Source of the DNA: Emydura subglobosa
Lineage: Eukaryota; Chordata; Testudines; Chelidae
Length of the DNA stretch: 64,000 bases
Direction of reading: 5' to 3'
Assembly: GCA_007922225.1 (NCBI GenBank)
Contig: ML680038.1
Coordinates: forward strand, 1,974,474 to 2,038,473
Part shown: one piece after another, positions 44,407-56,400 of the stretch
Position numbering within the stretch: position 1 is the stretch's first letter
Layout of the letters: the number at the start of each line of letters is the position of its first letter
Notes under the pieces: model-generated
What the model saw: only the letters and a program-made list of their open reading frames with translations
What the model was told of the DNA's origin: nothing
Databases searched by the model: none
Program-made: the position numbers and the translations under genes

Positions 44407-47400
44407 CTAGACACAAAAGGAAGACGGTAAGGCAACCAGCAGCAGCGACACCCACCTGCGGCACCACGCCCCATCATGCCAGCCCCAAGAGGTACGCCCA
44501 AGAGGTAGCCTCAGGAGAATCGAACCGTGGCCTCACTCAGTCCCCCCAGAGTCTGTATTCCCAACCCAGCCCTGCCTGGGGCACAGTACCTAGGAGGAGA
44601 GCTGCATAGGGGCTGGTCTGAGGCAGCCACGGAGCGGGGCTCCTGCAGCAAGGTGTGGGTGCCACGCCAGCCTGTTCCCCCCCTTACCGATGCCGGGGAT
44701 GATGTGGAATTCCTCATTGACCTTCTTGTCCACAGCGGTGGTGATGATGCGGACATGGGGGAAGGCATAGGCCACGGAGTGAACCCCCATCTCCGCCATC
44801 AGCAGGGACAGCAGGAAGATCTTCTCCTCATGGACATCATGATCCTGCAGCACAGACAGTGGTGAGCCGTCCAGCCCCATCGCGAAATGCCCCGTGTTCT
44901 CAGAGCTGCTTCCCTGCTAGACACCACACCCACCAAGCCCATGCTCCCCAGGCAACCCACCCCAATTCCCAGAGGGTGGGGACGGTCCAGGAGACTCACC
45001 AGGAGGACGCGCACAGCCATCATGGCTGCAGCCCCCGTGGACACGGTGCTGTCCATCAGGATGACATAGTCTTCGCTGATCTCCTTGGGGAGCCGCAGAT
45101 AGTGAAGCTGAAGAGAGGGGAGACAGGGCTCATGGAAGGAGCCTAGTGCAACACCTTGGGTCCACCCCCCCGCAGCCCTTCGGGCATCCCTCACCAGTGG
45201 AGCAGGGTGCCTGCTGCAAGAACAAGGGCTCTGGGGACGTTGGTGGCAGAGGGGAAAGGCTGGGTGGATGGGTGCTGATGGGTGCAGAGAAGAGGCGGAC
45301 AGGGCGCGCTCACCTCGGGCTCCCCTGTGTCATGGTTGGTCTGGATCAGGATCTTGCCCAGTCGAATGTCTTTGCAGACGGCAGTGAGAGCCTGCTCCAT
45401 GGTCTCCCCTGCCCGCAGGATGGACACACCTGTGATCTGGGGGCAGGGCCAAGACAGCATCCAGCTTAGATGGGACAGGGCAGCAACCCACACAGCGAAG
45501 CAGCCGCCTCCCGGATCTCAGATCCCCGACCAAGGCAGCTCTTCCCTCCCTGCACCCCATCTCCCACACTGGAGCAGCAACCCCCACTGCCTCCTGCCCC
45601 CTCCTGCAGCATGAGAGGGTGTTGTCTGTCTAGGACACTTCTCCGGCCCCCATCAGCACGGTATCCAAGAGCCTCGCCCTCTTCTCCCAGTGCTGCCTTG
45701 CTGCACAGACCGGGGGGAACTGACCTCGCAGAGGCTAAGGGACTGGCCCAGGGTCACACAGGAAGTCTGTGCACAGCTGAGAACGGAACCCAGCTCTCCC
45801 AAGGCCCAGGACTGGAATGGCCACTGGGCCACCTTTCCTCTCAGCGTTCTGGGGGGATTTGCCCCAACCATCTCCAGGGAGATGCTGGCCAGTCTCACCC
45901 GCTGCCTGTGGAACCGCTTCCCTTCATACACAGTCCCCTGAGGCGTCTCCACTGTCACGGGCTGCAGGAGAAGAGAGGGTAATTAACGTGGGGAGCAGAC
46001 CCTGAGCCAGGCTGCAGCATGGGGAAGGCACAGAAGGCACAAACGCACGTAGCAAAGGGCAGGGCCTGTGCCATGAATGACAGGAGAGGGGCGGGTCAGC
46101 AGGGAAGGGGTGGGGCCAGTACAGTGAGTGGCAGGCAGGAAGGGCGGGGCCTGTACAGTGAGCAGCAGGCAGGAGGGGTGGATCACCTACTTTGAGTGGC
46201 AGGAAGGAGAGGGCATGTTCAATCAGCAGCCTCATCAGGCGCTTGGAGTAGAAGATGAACTCGTCCCTGGTTGTGTCCTTGTTCCTGTTGGAGAAGGGAC
46301 ACAAAGATGACAGCAGAGTGCAGGACCTGGGGCCCCTGCTCCCCAGCACCATAATCCTGAGAGTGAAGGCACCCCAATTCCAGCCCCAGCCCAGTGCAGA
46401 GGAGCCTGAGGAGAGGACGGGGGCAGAGAGAGGAGGCATGTTGGGGAGAATATTTTGTCACTCCCCATAGTGAGCAAGGTTCTCCCAGACGGCCAAGGTG
46501 GATCCATGCACCTGCAGCACCAGGGGCCTCTTACCTCTCGCCCATGGGAGTTCCAGGGCATAGAGGGGGCCTGGCCATAACTGCCTTCTGGGCAAAATAA
46601 TGGAACAGCTCATATGGGCCTCAATTAATACAGAATTAAAAGGAGAGTAATATAATGAGGGCCAGTCAATGTGGGGATTTATGGGAAATAGAGCCAATCT
46701 TTCTGAGGAGGTTACAAGTTAGTTGATAAAGGTAAGAATGGTGATGTTATAGTCTTAGACTTCTGTAAGGCATTTGACTAGGTACCATGAGACTTTAAGT
46801 TACTAAAATGATACAAATTCGAAAGGGCACACATTGAACGGATTAAAATCTGGCTAACTGACAGGTCTCACAATGTAACTTTAAACAGGGCATCATCATC
46901 AAGGGGGTGTTTCTAGTGAAGTCCCACAGGGATTGGTTCTTGGGCCCTATGCTATTTAACATTTTTATCAGTGACCTGAAAGGAAACAAAATCAACACTG
47001 ATAACGATGGCGGGAGTGGTAAATAATGAAGAGAACAGGCCACAAAGAGAGAGATCCGGATCGCTTGGTAAGCTGGGCACAAGCAAACAATGTGTCTTTT
47101 AATATGGTTCAATGCCAATAGATTGATCTAGGAACAAAGAGTGCACGCCGTACTCACAGGATAGGGGACTCTATCCTGAAGCAGTGACTTTGGGAAAGAT
47201 TTGGGGGGTGGGGTGGGGAGGGTAATCAGCTGAACATGAGCTCCCAGTGTGACACTGGGGCCGAAAGGGCTAATGTGATCCATGGATGCATAAACGGGGA
47301 ATCTCGAGTAGGAGTCAAGAGGTTATTTTACCTCTGGTTTTGGCACTGATGTGACCGCAGCTGGAATCCTGAGTCCAGTTCAGGTGTCCAGAATTCAAGA

Positions 47401-50400
47401 AGGACGTTGATAAATTGGAGAGGGGTCAGAGAAGAGCCACAAGAAGGATTAAAAGTTTAGAAAAAATGCCGTACAGCAAGACACTCAAGGAGCTCAACCT
47501 ATTTAGTTTAGCAAAGGGAAGGTTAAGGGGTGATTTGATCACAGTCCGTAAGTAACTACATGGGGAACAAATATTGACAATGGACTCATCAGTCTAGCAG
47601 AGAAAGGTCTAATATGATCCAATAACTGGATGCTGAAGCTAGACAAAGTTGGACTGGAAATAGGGTGTAATTTCTTAAATAGCGTAATTACCCACTGAAA
47701 CAATTTACCAAGGTGTGTGGTGACTTCTCCATCACTGACCATTTCAATTCAAGATTGGAGGTTTTTGAAAGAGATCTGTTCTGGTTCAAACAGGAATTAA
47801 TCGAGGGACGTTCAATGGCCTGTGTTCTACAGGAGGTCACAGAAGATGGTCTCAATGGTCCCTTCTGGCCTTGGAATCTACTAATCCATGAGCAGCAGAA
47901 GAGTTAGCAGAACGGAAGAGCCAGGACTGCTCTTCCCAACTGGGCACAGATCCAGGAGCCAAGTCGAGGGCGCAGTGCTGCATAAAGGGGAGCACAGATC
48001 TCTGGCCTGGACATTGCACAGCCAAACCAGGCTGGCTTGGGCCAGCTCAGAACAGTCATGTACACACAGCCTGGGCCATCCAGATGGCCACTAGGCCAAG
48101 CTGGACCCAGCCCTGGGCACATCCCAGCATCCTCCAGTCTGGGGAGCTGCTGGATAGGTGTGACTCTCGAGATGAGAACTGGGGTTCTTTGAGGTGTGCG
48201 TCACTATGAGTGCTGCACCACAGCATGCGCATGTGCCCATGAACTTTGGATTGGAGACTTGAATCAGTGGTGGCCACGGGTCCGTGCCTGCACCCCAGAT
48301 GTCCTTGTGTCCCAGTGCAAGGGTATACTGGGAAGGACGGACCTGCCGCCACCATTTCCTTCTCAATTATGAAGCCCAAAGAGACTCCACTGCAGAGGGA
48401 AAGAAGGGTGGGAGGTGGAGCACCCATAGGGACAAATCATCTCAAAGAACTCTGGTTGCTGTACAGGTAAGTAATCTCTCCTTCTTCAAGTACACATCCC
48501 TATGGGACAGCACTGTAGGAGACTCCCACACAGCGTCTCAATGTGGGGGGGTGCTCAGGTGATGAATCCAGCACAGATCTGAGAACACCACCATTGAAGG
48601 CCATATCTGTCCTGAGAACAAGCGTGACAGCGTGGTGCTTGGAGAACATGTGAACAGGGGATCTGGTTGGGAGAGCTTGAACCGGCTGGCTTAGGAGAGT
48701 CTCATGAGACGGGTTTCTGAAGAGGTACAGGATGCAATTGGGTGGAATATCCTGTTGAAACCACCTCCAAGATCCACTTGTCCAAAAGATAGTCCCCAAA
48801 GGGAGTAGGGAGGCTGGTTTTGCACACACAGATCCAGAGAAGGGATCTTCAACCAACATGTCAAAATGGCTGTTTGGAGGAAGCTGCAGACTGGAATGTT
48901 ACCACTGAGGAGAGCCCCTTCTTGTGAGGGCTGGACCTCTCTCTGGGGGGTTTTGTTAGTCTCGTTTAGGTCTGGTCTTGAAAGGGTCAGGAATGCTGAG
49001 CAGTCTGTGATTTGCTAAACCGTCTCTTTGTGGCAGATGTGCAGATCTCGAGGGATTGCAGAGTTGCCCTGGAGTGAGCTGTTGATGTCACCACTGAAGC
49101 GCTTGAGCCCTTCGAAAGGAAGGTCCTCCACCATGTACTGTACCACCCGGGGGAGCCAGAGGAATGTAGCCAGGAGGTTCAACATGAGGCTGTGTCCGCA
49201 GCATCAAGAGAAGCTTGAAGAGAAGCCTTTGCGATCCTTTGGCCTTCCAAGATGAGGGCTTGAACCTGTTCCTTTTAGTCTTGTGGGAGGTGGTCAATAA
49301 AACGTGAACATTTGGCATAGTTTGTGAAATCATATTTTCCTTTCACGGCCTGATAGTTCATGACCCTAAACTGGAGAGCAGCTAATGAGCAGCAATTTCA
49401 GCCCAGCAGGACCAGTCGCTTGAGCACTTTATCTGAAGGAGTCAATCTGGAGCAGGGTTTGTCTACCACGTCCACTACCAAGGAGTTTGGGGTAGGATGG
49501 AAGAAAGAAGTGTCCCAGCCCTTTGGTCAATATATATTATTTTTTGTTTGCCCTCTTCCAGGTGGGCAGGATGGTAGCAGGTGTGTGCCACATGGCACAG
49601 GCTGCTGACAGTAAAGCCTCATTAATAGGAAAGGGAACCCAGCCTGGGGCAGGGTGGAGTTCAAAGTGTCCAGGAGGGAGTGCTGAGTTTCCTGGATTTC
49701 CTCCAAAGGGATCTGAAATGATTCCACTTTCCTTTTCATCAGGACTGGAAAAGCCTGGAAATCATCTGTTGGGGTAGAACTGCCTCATCAGGGGAGGACG
49801 ACTTGTTGGAAAGGGATGTTTCCTCCTCAACCACTAGCTCCTGTTCCTCCTGGGAAGGAGATTCCTGCGGTACTGATGGCTGCTGGTCGGGATGGGGCTT
49901 CTTATGGGAAGGTAGCTATGATACTGGTCACAATGCGGAGCTATGGGTTCCAGAAAGCCCACTGCCGTGGTGTGTACAGAAGGAGTGGGACCACAAGGGG
50001 TCCCTGTTGGGGATAACAAGCGCCTGCTGGGTTCTGCAAGAAACGCCTGCACAGAGGGCAGAAAGAAGGTAGAGTTTTGGGCAGAAATGTCACAATATGA
50101 GGAGGGATCCTCTCCCATGATCAGTGGAGGAGCTGGAAGCATCGACAGCAGGGACTGAAGAGGGGCTGGCCGTTAGGTCAGTGCCAGTGGTTGAGATTTG
50201 GTGCTGGGGTGCACATAACTGATGGGAACTCGGGCTCTGAAGTGTGACAGTATCAGGGGAAACCCTCTTGGCACCCCTTAAAAGAGGAGATCCAGGCTCT
50301 TCTGTAACTAGAAGCTCTTCACAGAACTGGAACCTGGATGGTGCCTCTTCTGTGAAGGCAGAGGTCCACAGGAACCTGGAAAGGCACTGGGGACAGTGCA

Positions 50401-53400
50401 CAGGTTCAGTCCATGTGCTTTACATCAGTTCTCAAACTTATTTGATCGTGTCCCCTTTCTTTGTATCTGGAGTAGTTTACACCCCCTCCCCGGCCACACA
50501 ATGACATATACCAATAAAGAAAAACCAACATGCAACTCTCAGTAAACATGAACAGCAGCAAGGCATTGATTGAAACAGAGTGCACGATCCACTGTAATAA
50601 GAGCAAAAGCAAAACTGCCCTGGTGATCGACGCTTGCAATTAATGTGCACACCGCGTCGTAGCAAACAGGTTAAAGTACAGATGGCAACGACTCTATATA
50701 ATGCTACACAAGCGTAACAGAGATCCGGCCAAATGCAGAGCGCCAGCTGAGGACCTGATCTGCCTGGAGGGATCAGCTTGGCTAGTTATTCATAGCGGTG
50801 AGTAAAATGTGTGCAGGAAGTTTTTTTTCCTAAAGCACCTCATGCCCCCCATGGGGGGCCCACCTCCCAGTTTGAGAACCTCTGCTCTACATACACGCCA
50901 GCGGAGGAGGGTGGCTCCAGAGAGGGTGCAGAGGTTTGGCCAATGCAGTTCTTGTGGCTCCGACCCTGGAGGGCAGTACCAGAGCATGGGGTGAAGAAGG
51001 CTTCGTAGAAGAGTCCCTGTTCCTGGAGAGCTCTGCTGCCAGTACGGAGAATCGTGCAGCTTCGGGTGCTTTGCTAGAAGGCTTCTCGGCATAGGACATA
51101 TCAGGAGTCTTCTGGGCAGGTACCATAATCTTGGGACCAGGGTGCACAAAAGCCTCAGCAATATCCATGCTCGGACGTGATCTTTCTGTTTCCTAGCCTC
51201 AGAAGTTACTTCTCCTTCCTATGGAGACTCTCGGGAAAATTGGGTTTCTTCTTTTGAGAATGTTTCATTTCTGAAGCAGCCCCATGGTGTTTGCTCAGCA
51301 AGGCTGACGCCACTGATGTTGTCTGAATGACTGATGCCGACGCAGGGAGGTGGAAAGGGTCAGACCCCGCAGGAGTAGATTCAATCTATCTTCTTTCAGT
51401 TTGCAAGATCTGCTCTTAAACTCAAGTAGGCCTTGCACTTACATGGGACGTGGGACTCCCTGAGGCAGCTGGAATGCCTGTCACACTGTGGGGGAAAGAC
51501 CTGTGGCAGATCTGGCAGGGTTTGAAACCCTTGGTCTTTGGCATGACCTGAGAAAAGAGGGCACAGAAAAAACAGCGGCCGAAGATAAGGCAGCCCTGGC
51601 CACAAAGAAAAGGGGCTGAAGGGGGAGCCGCCTCCCCAAAACACACTGCACTAAACTGCACTAAAACGAATTGAAAAGCTAATATAATAGAACAAGAACA
51701 AAATACTAAGGAAAGGTGGCAGAGAAACTGGCAGCAGACATTGCAGATGACACTAAGCTGGGGGGAGCGGTAGATACCCTGGAAGGTAGGGATAGGATAC
51801 AGAGTGACCTAAACAAACTGGAGGATTGGGCCAAAAGAAATCTAATGAGGTTCAACAAAAAAAAGTGCAGAGTCCTCCACTTAGGAAGGAAGAATCCCAT
51901 GCACAGCTATAGACTGGGGACCGATGAGCTAGGCAGCAATTCTGCAGAAAAGGACCTGGGGGTAACAGTGGATAAAAAGCTGGATATGAGTCAGCAGTGT
52001 GCCCTGGTTGTCAAGAAGGCTAATGGCATATTGGGCTGCATTAGGAGAGGCATTGCCAGCAGGATGCGGGAAGTGATTATTCCCCTCTATTCGGCATTGG
52101 TGAGGCCGCATTTAGAATATTGTGTCCAGTTTTGGGCCCCCCACTACAAAAAGGATGTGGACAAGTTGGAGAGAGTGCAGCGGAGGGCAACAAAAATGAT
52201 GAGGGGGCTGGAGCACAGGACTTATGAGGAGAGGCTAAGGGAACTGGGCTTGTTTAGTCTGCAAAAGAGAAGAATGAGGGGGGATTTGATAGCAGCCTTC
52301 AACTACCTGAAAGGGGGTTCTAGGGAGGATGGGGCTAAGCTGTTCTCAGTGGTGGCAGATGACAGAACAAGGAGCAACGGTCTCAAGTTGCAGGGCGGGA
52401 GGTCTAGGTTGGACATTAGGAAAAAGTTTTTCACTAGGAGGGTGGTGAAGCACTGGAATGGGTTACCTAGAGAGGTGGTGGATTCTCCATCCTTAAGAGG
52501 TTTTTAAGCTGAGGCTTGACAAAGCCCTGGCTGGGATGATATAGCTGAAGTTAGTCCTGCTTTGAGCAGGGGGTTGGACTAGATGACCTCCTGAGGTCCC
52601 TTCCAATTCTAATATTCTATGATTCTATGATTGCGAGGGTCCGACTTGCACCAGCAGCAGCAAGGAGGAACTGGAGTGGTGGTGGCCCCGTCCATCCCTC
52701 CCAACATGCCCTCACATCACAGTACAAAGGTGCACAGGGTGGGGCAGACACTGCTGACAAATCTCCAATCAAGGTGCGGACACACCCTATGGTGGAGCAC
52801 CTACAGGGCCTCAAGAACATCCTGCTACAGCCCTGGCGCAGCGGGCTAGTGCGGTGACAGGCAGATGACTGAGCTGCCAGAGATGGAAGCCAGAGAGGAA
52901 CTGGGGTGAGGACTCAGGCCATTCATCTGGATGGACGGCAGCTCAGCCCAGGCCTGGATGCAAGAGCCAGGAGGGTGACACAGAGACAAACCGACCAGGT
53001 CTGAATGGGATCCTGTGAGCTGGCCCTTAGGAAGGGAGAGGTCGGGTGAGCCGGTGCTGGCAGCCGGAGTGCCCTAGCGCAGGGACAATTATTTTTTTGT
53101 CAGGGTCTACATTTCTTAGTCAGGATATAGTCAAGGTCCAGAATTCAGAGAAAGTGTGTTTAAAATGGTCCGCGGTCTGGATTTGGCCTGTATTGGCCTA
53201 TTGCTTGCCCCTGCCCTACAGTCCAGACACCAAGGACAGCGGAGCCCTGAGGTGCCCAGGCAGTCACTCCTGCAACCCCCAGGAAGAAAAGGCCCCGCCC
53301 ATAGACGCTGCTGGCTAGTGGATCTGAACTCATGCTTCTCCCACGAGCAAGGGCTGTGCATGCTGCATCCTGATGCTGTGCCCCGTGTGGATCTGCTTCC

Positions 53401-56400
53401 CAGCCACCGCCACGTCCCCTGACAGTGCCCTGCTGCCAGGTGTGCCAGCCATCGCCGGCCCAACGGCACACTGGTTGGGCTAGTCTAGGGTAACCAGAGG
53501 CCAGCCCCGTCCCCATTCCCCCCTCGCCACTTCCCCACCTCCCGGGCCTGAGACTTCTGATGATGACGTTTCCGTGCCTGTTGGCTGGACAATGGGCTGT
53601 AGGGACCAGTCCTGCCTTCGAGGGTGTCTCTAGCTCCTTCCTCCTCTATTGAGGAGCTGGGCGATGAGGCTCTGGTTATCCCAGAGGAGCTCAACCAATG
53701 TGCCACTGGCCCTGGGCACAGCTGGCAGCCCCAACAGCAGGAACCTGTCACCCGCGTCTCAGGGGGCAGGACAGGGGCCAGCCAGGCCTGCTTCTTGGCA
53801 CGTGAGGAAGAGTTCCGAGGATGAGCAGAGCCACCTGGGAACAGGGCCAGGTACCAGTCAGGTGCCTGCCTCCTGCTGACCTGTCAGGAGAGACTCTGGG
53901 ACGGAACGGACCCTGCCAGCCTCACTGCCCAGCCCCAGCAAGGACCCTGCCCCTAAGCCGAGGACTGGGACTAGAAAAGCCTCTGCAGAGGCCAAGGACC
54001 AGAGTGGGACCTGTGAGAAAGTGGGCATTTTCTGTAATATTTTAATGAATGCTATGTGTGCCTCAGTTTCCCCTGTATTTTGCATGGCTGCCAGGGACAG
54101 AGCAGGACTAACGCTGCTCTCAGGGCAGGCTGGGAGACGTAGGTATGAATGAAGTTCAGCTGTCTGAGCCGGGAGGGGTCACTGAAAAGGACTGGCCAAA
54201 GCCGACACATAGCACTGAAAAATCCAAGGCGGCAATGGCAAGCCAATCCCCAGGACACTGACACCAGGCAACCAGGGTCCCAGGGGCAGCCGGATTTCCC
54301 CACTTCTCAGCAGGGAAGCTGAGCAACATCAGCTCCAGAACAAAGGATTTGGAAGGTGTGAGGTGGGGGGAAAGAGCAGGTGGCTGGAAGGAGTCAAGGC
54401 TCTCACGGAAGCTGACCACGGTCAGAGACAGACAGAGAGAGCTTCACCAATGGAGGTCACTACAGCTTGGCTGGGCGCTGGGCTGGCCAGAAGGGACGTG
54501 GGCCTTCCTTTAACCCTTCAGCTCTGTGCTAACCTCAGGCCTGCCTGTGCTGTGTGCGTACACCCGACTGTCCAAAAACGCTGCAATGCCAGGCGAGGAG
54601 CGTCCGTCCCTGGGGAGTGGGCAGCCTCCGCCAGCTGGCTATGTCAGGTGCCCGCTGGGCAGAGCTCACGGGGTGAAGCGGGGGCTGCAGGCCCAGAGGG
54701 CCAGGCTCAGGAAGCAGTGAGGCAGCGTGGCTCACCCTGGAGGAAGAGTCAGAGTCCTCGGGGGTCTGGCCCTCCAAGAGACTGTTCCAAAGCTGGGGGC
54801 GTAGCACTGTACCTGTGGGTCAATGACAGACCAGCAGCCCTGTCCCACTTGGTGAACTGGGAGCAGAGAGGGAGCCAGGGCCCCAGCCTGAATCAGGGTA
54901 GATTGGACTCCCTCTAGCAAAGGGAAACAGGGCAATAGGAAGCCCATGTTAGAAAGTCTTCATCAACCACACCTCCAGGCTGGGGGGGCCTGATCTGAAA
55001 CATACCTAGCTGTGAGTGAGCTACTGGAAAAGCATGAAGGGAAACTGAGGCAGAGTGACTGCAATGCCACACTAGATCACACAGGAGCACTCTGCAGGAC
55101 TACACCCTGGACTAGGCCAGCCCCCCTGGGGGAAAGAGCAGGAGGGAGGGGAGTGGAGGAGAGGCTGGCCCCCCGGGGAAGAGAGCAGGGGATGAAGGGG
55201 ACATTCAGTACCTGATAATGGTGTGCATGCCGCGCACCTGGGGCGTGCTCTCGAGGACACTCAGCGACTTGGGAAGCGGCTGCCCTTGGTGGGCAGAGGC
55301 CAGGGCCGCTCTGCAGAGACAAACAAGTGAGTGTGACCTAGCAGCACTCTGCCGGCATTTGCACACACATGCACGCGCCTGCCACCCAGTCCATCAGCAC
55401 CACATGCAGGAAAGTGGAGGTGGCCCCGCCAAGGCCAGAGACTCAGCTCTGCGCCACGTTAACCACCCCGCGGGGGACTCCCGTGGGCACGTGTGTGTCT
55501 GATGCCTGCATGGCAGCTCCTTCCGCCAGGGGCAGCCAGGCCATCTCATGCCCTGCTCCCCGGGCTCCCTTCCGACAGAGGGCCTGGAACCCCACCTCCC
55601 CCGGAACCAGCAGCATGGGGGAGGCGCATGGACATAGCCTCACACATGCCAAGGAAGCTGCAGCAGCCAGGGTGGTGGCACAGGCTTGCCCCGCCCACCG
55701 GGGCCCCCGGCACGTCCTTATTACTCAAGCATGTTTTGACCTAGCTAGATGAAGACTAGCTTAGATGGAAACCGGCTCAGGTGCATTCACATGTGCTGCA
55801 ATCCCACCTCCCGGCTGTGACAAGGGAATTGTAGTATTTGTTACGAAGCCTAGCTGCGCCTCAGTTTCCTTTGTACGTTGCTTTGTTACTCACGGGGGGA
55901 AGCAGGAATCAAGCTGGCCCTGAAGCAGACTAACACACACAGCTGGGAGTCACCCCCGTCTGGGTGAAATTAAACAGTCATCAAGGAGCCAGCTAAACTC
56001 CACCCGAGACAAGGCAAGCTCCGGTGACTCCTGGATTGACACTCTTAGCTGGGAAGCTGAGAGGAGACCCCAGCTCCAGAACAAAGGACTAGGAGGTGAG
56101 AGATGGGGCTGGCTTCCAGAGGAAGCTCTCACACCTGGGAACTGACTGAGGTCAGACTTGGGGCTGGTCTATGCTCAAAACACTAGAGCTGAGCCGCTGC
56201 AGCCATTCAGTGTGGACACTACCCATGCCGAAGATCCACCTCCCTGAGTAGTAGCTAGGTCAATGGAAGAATTCTCCTGTCCACCCAGCACTGTCTATAC
56301 GGGGTCTTAGATCAGCTTAACTATGCCGCTCCAGGGTGCGGATTGTTCAGATCCCCTAGGCAACGTAGTTAAACTGACCGAATTTAGAGCAGGCCTGAGC

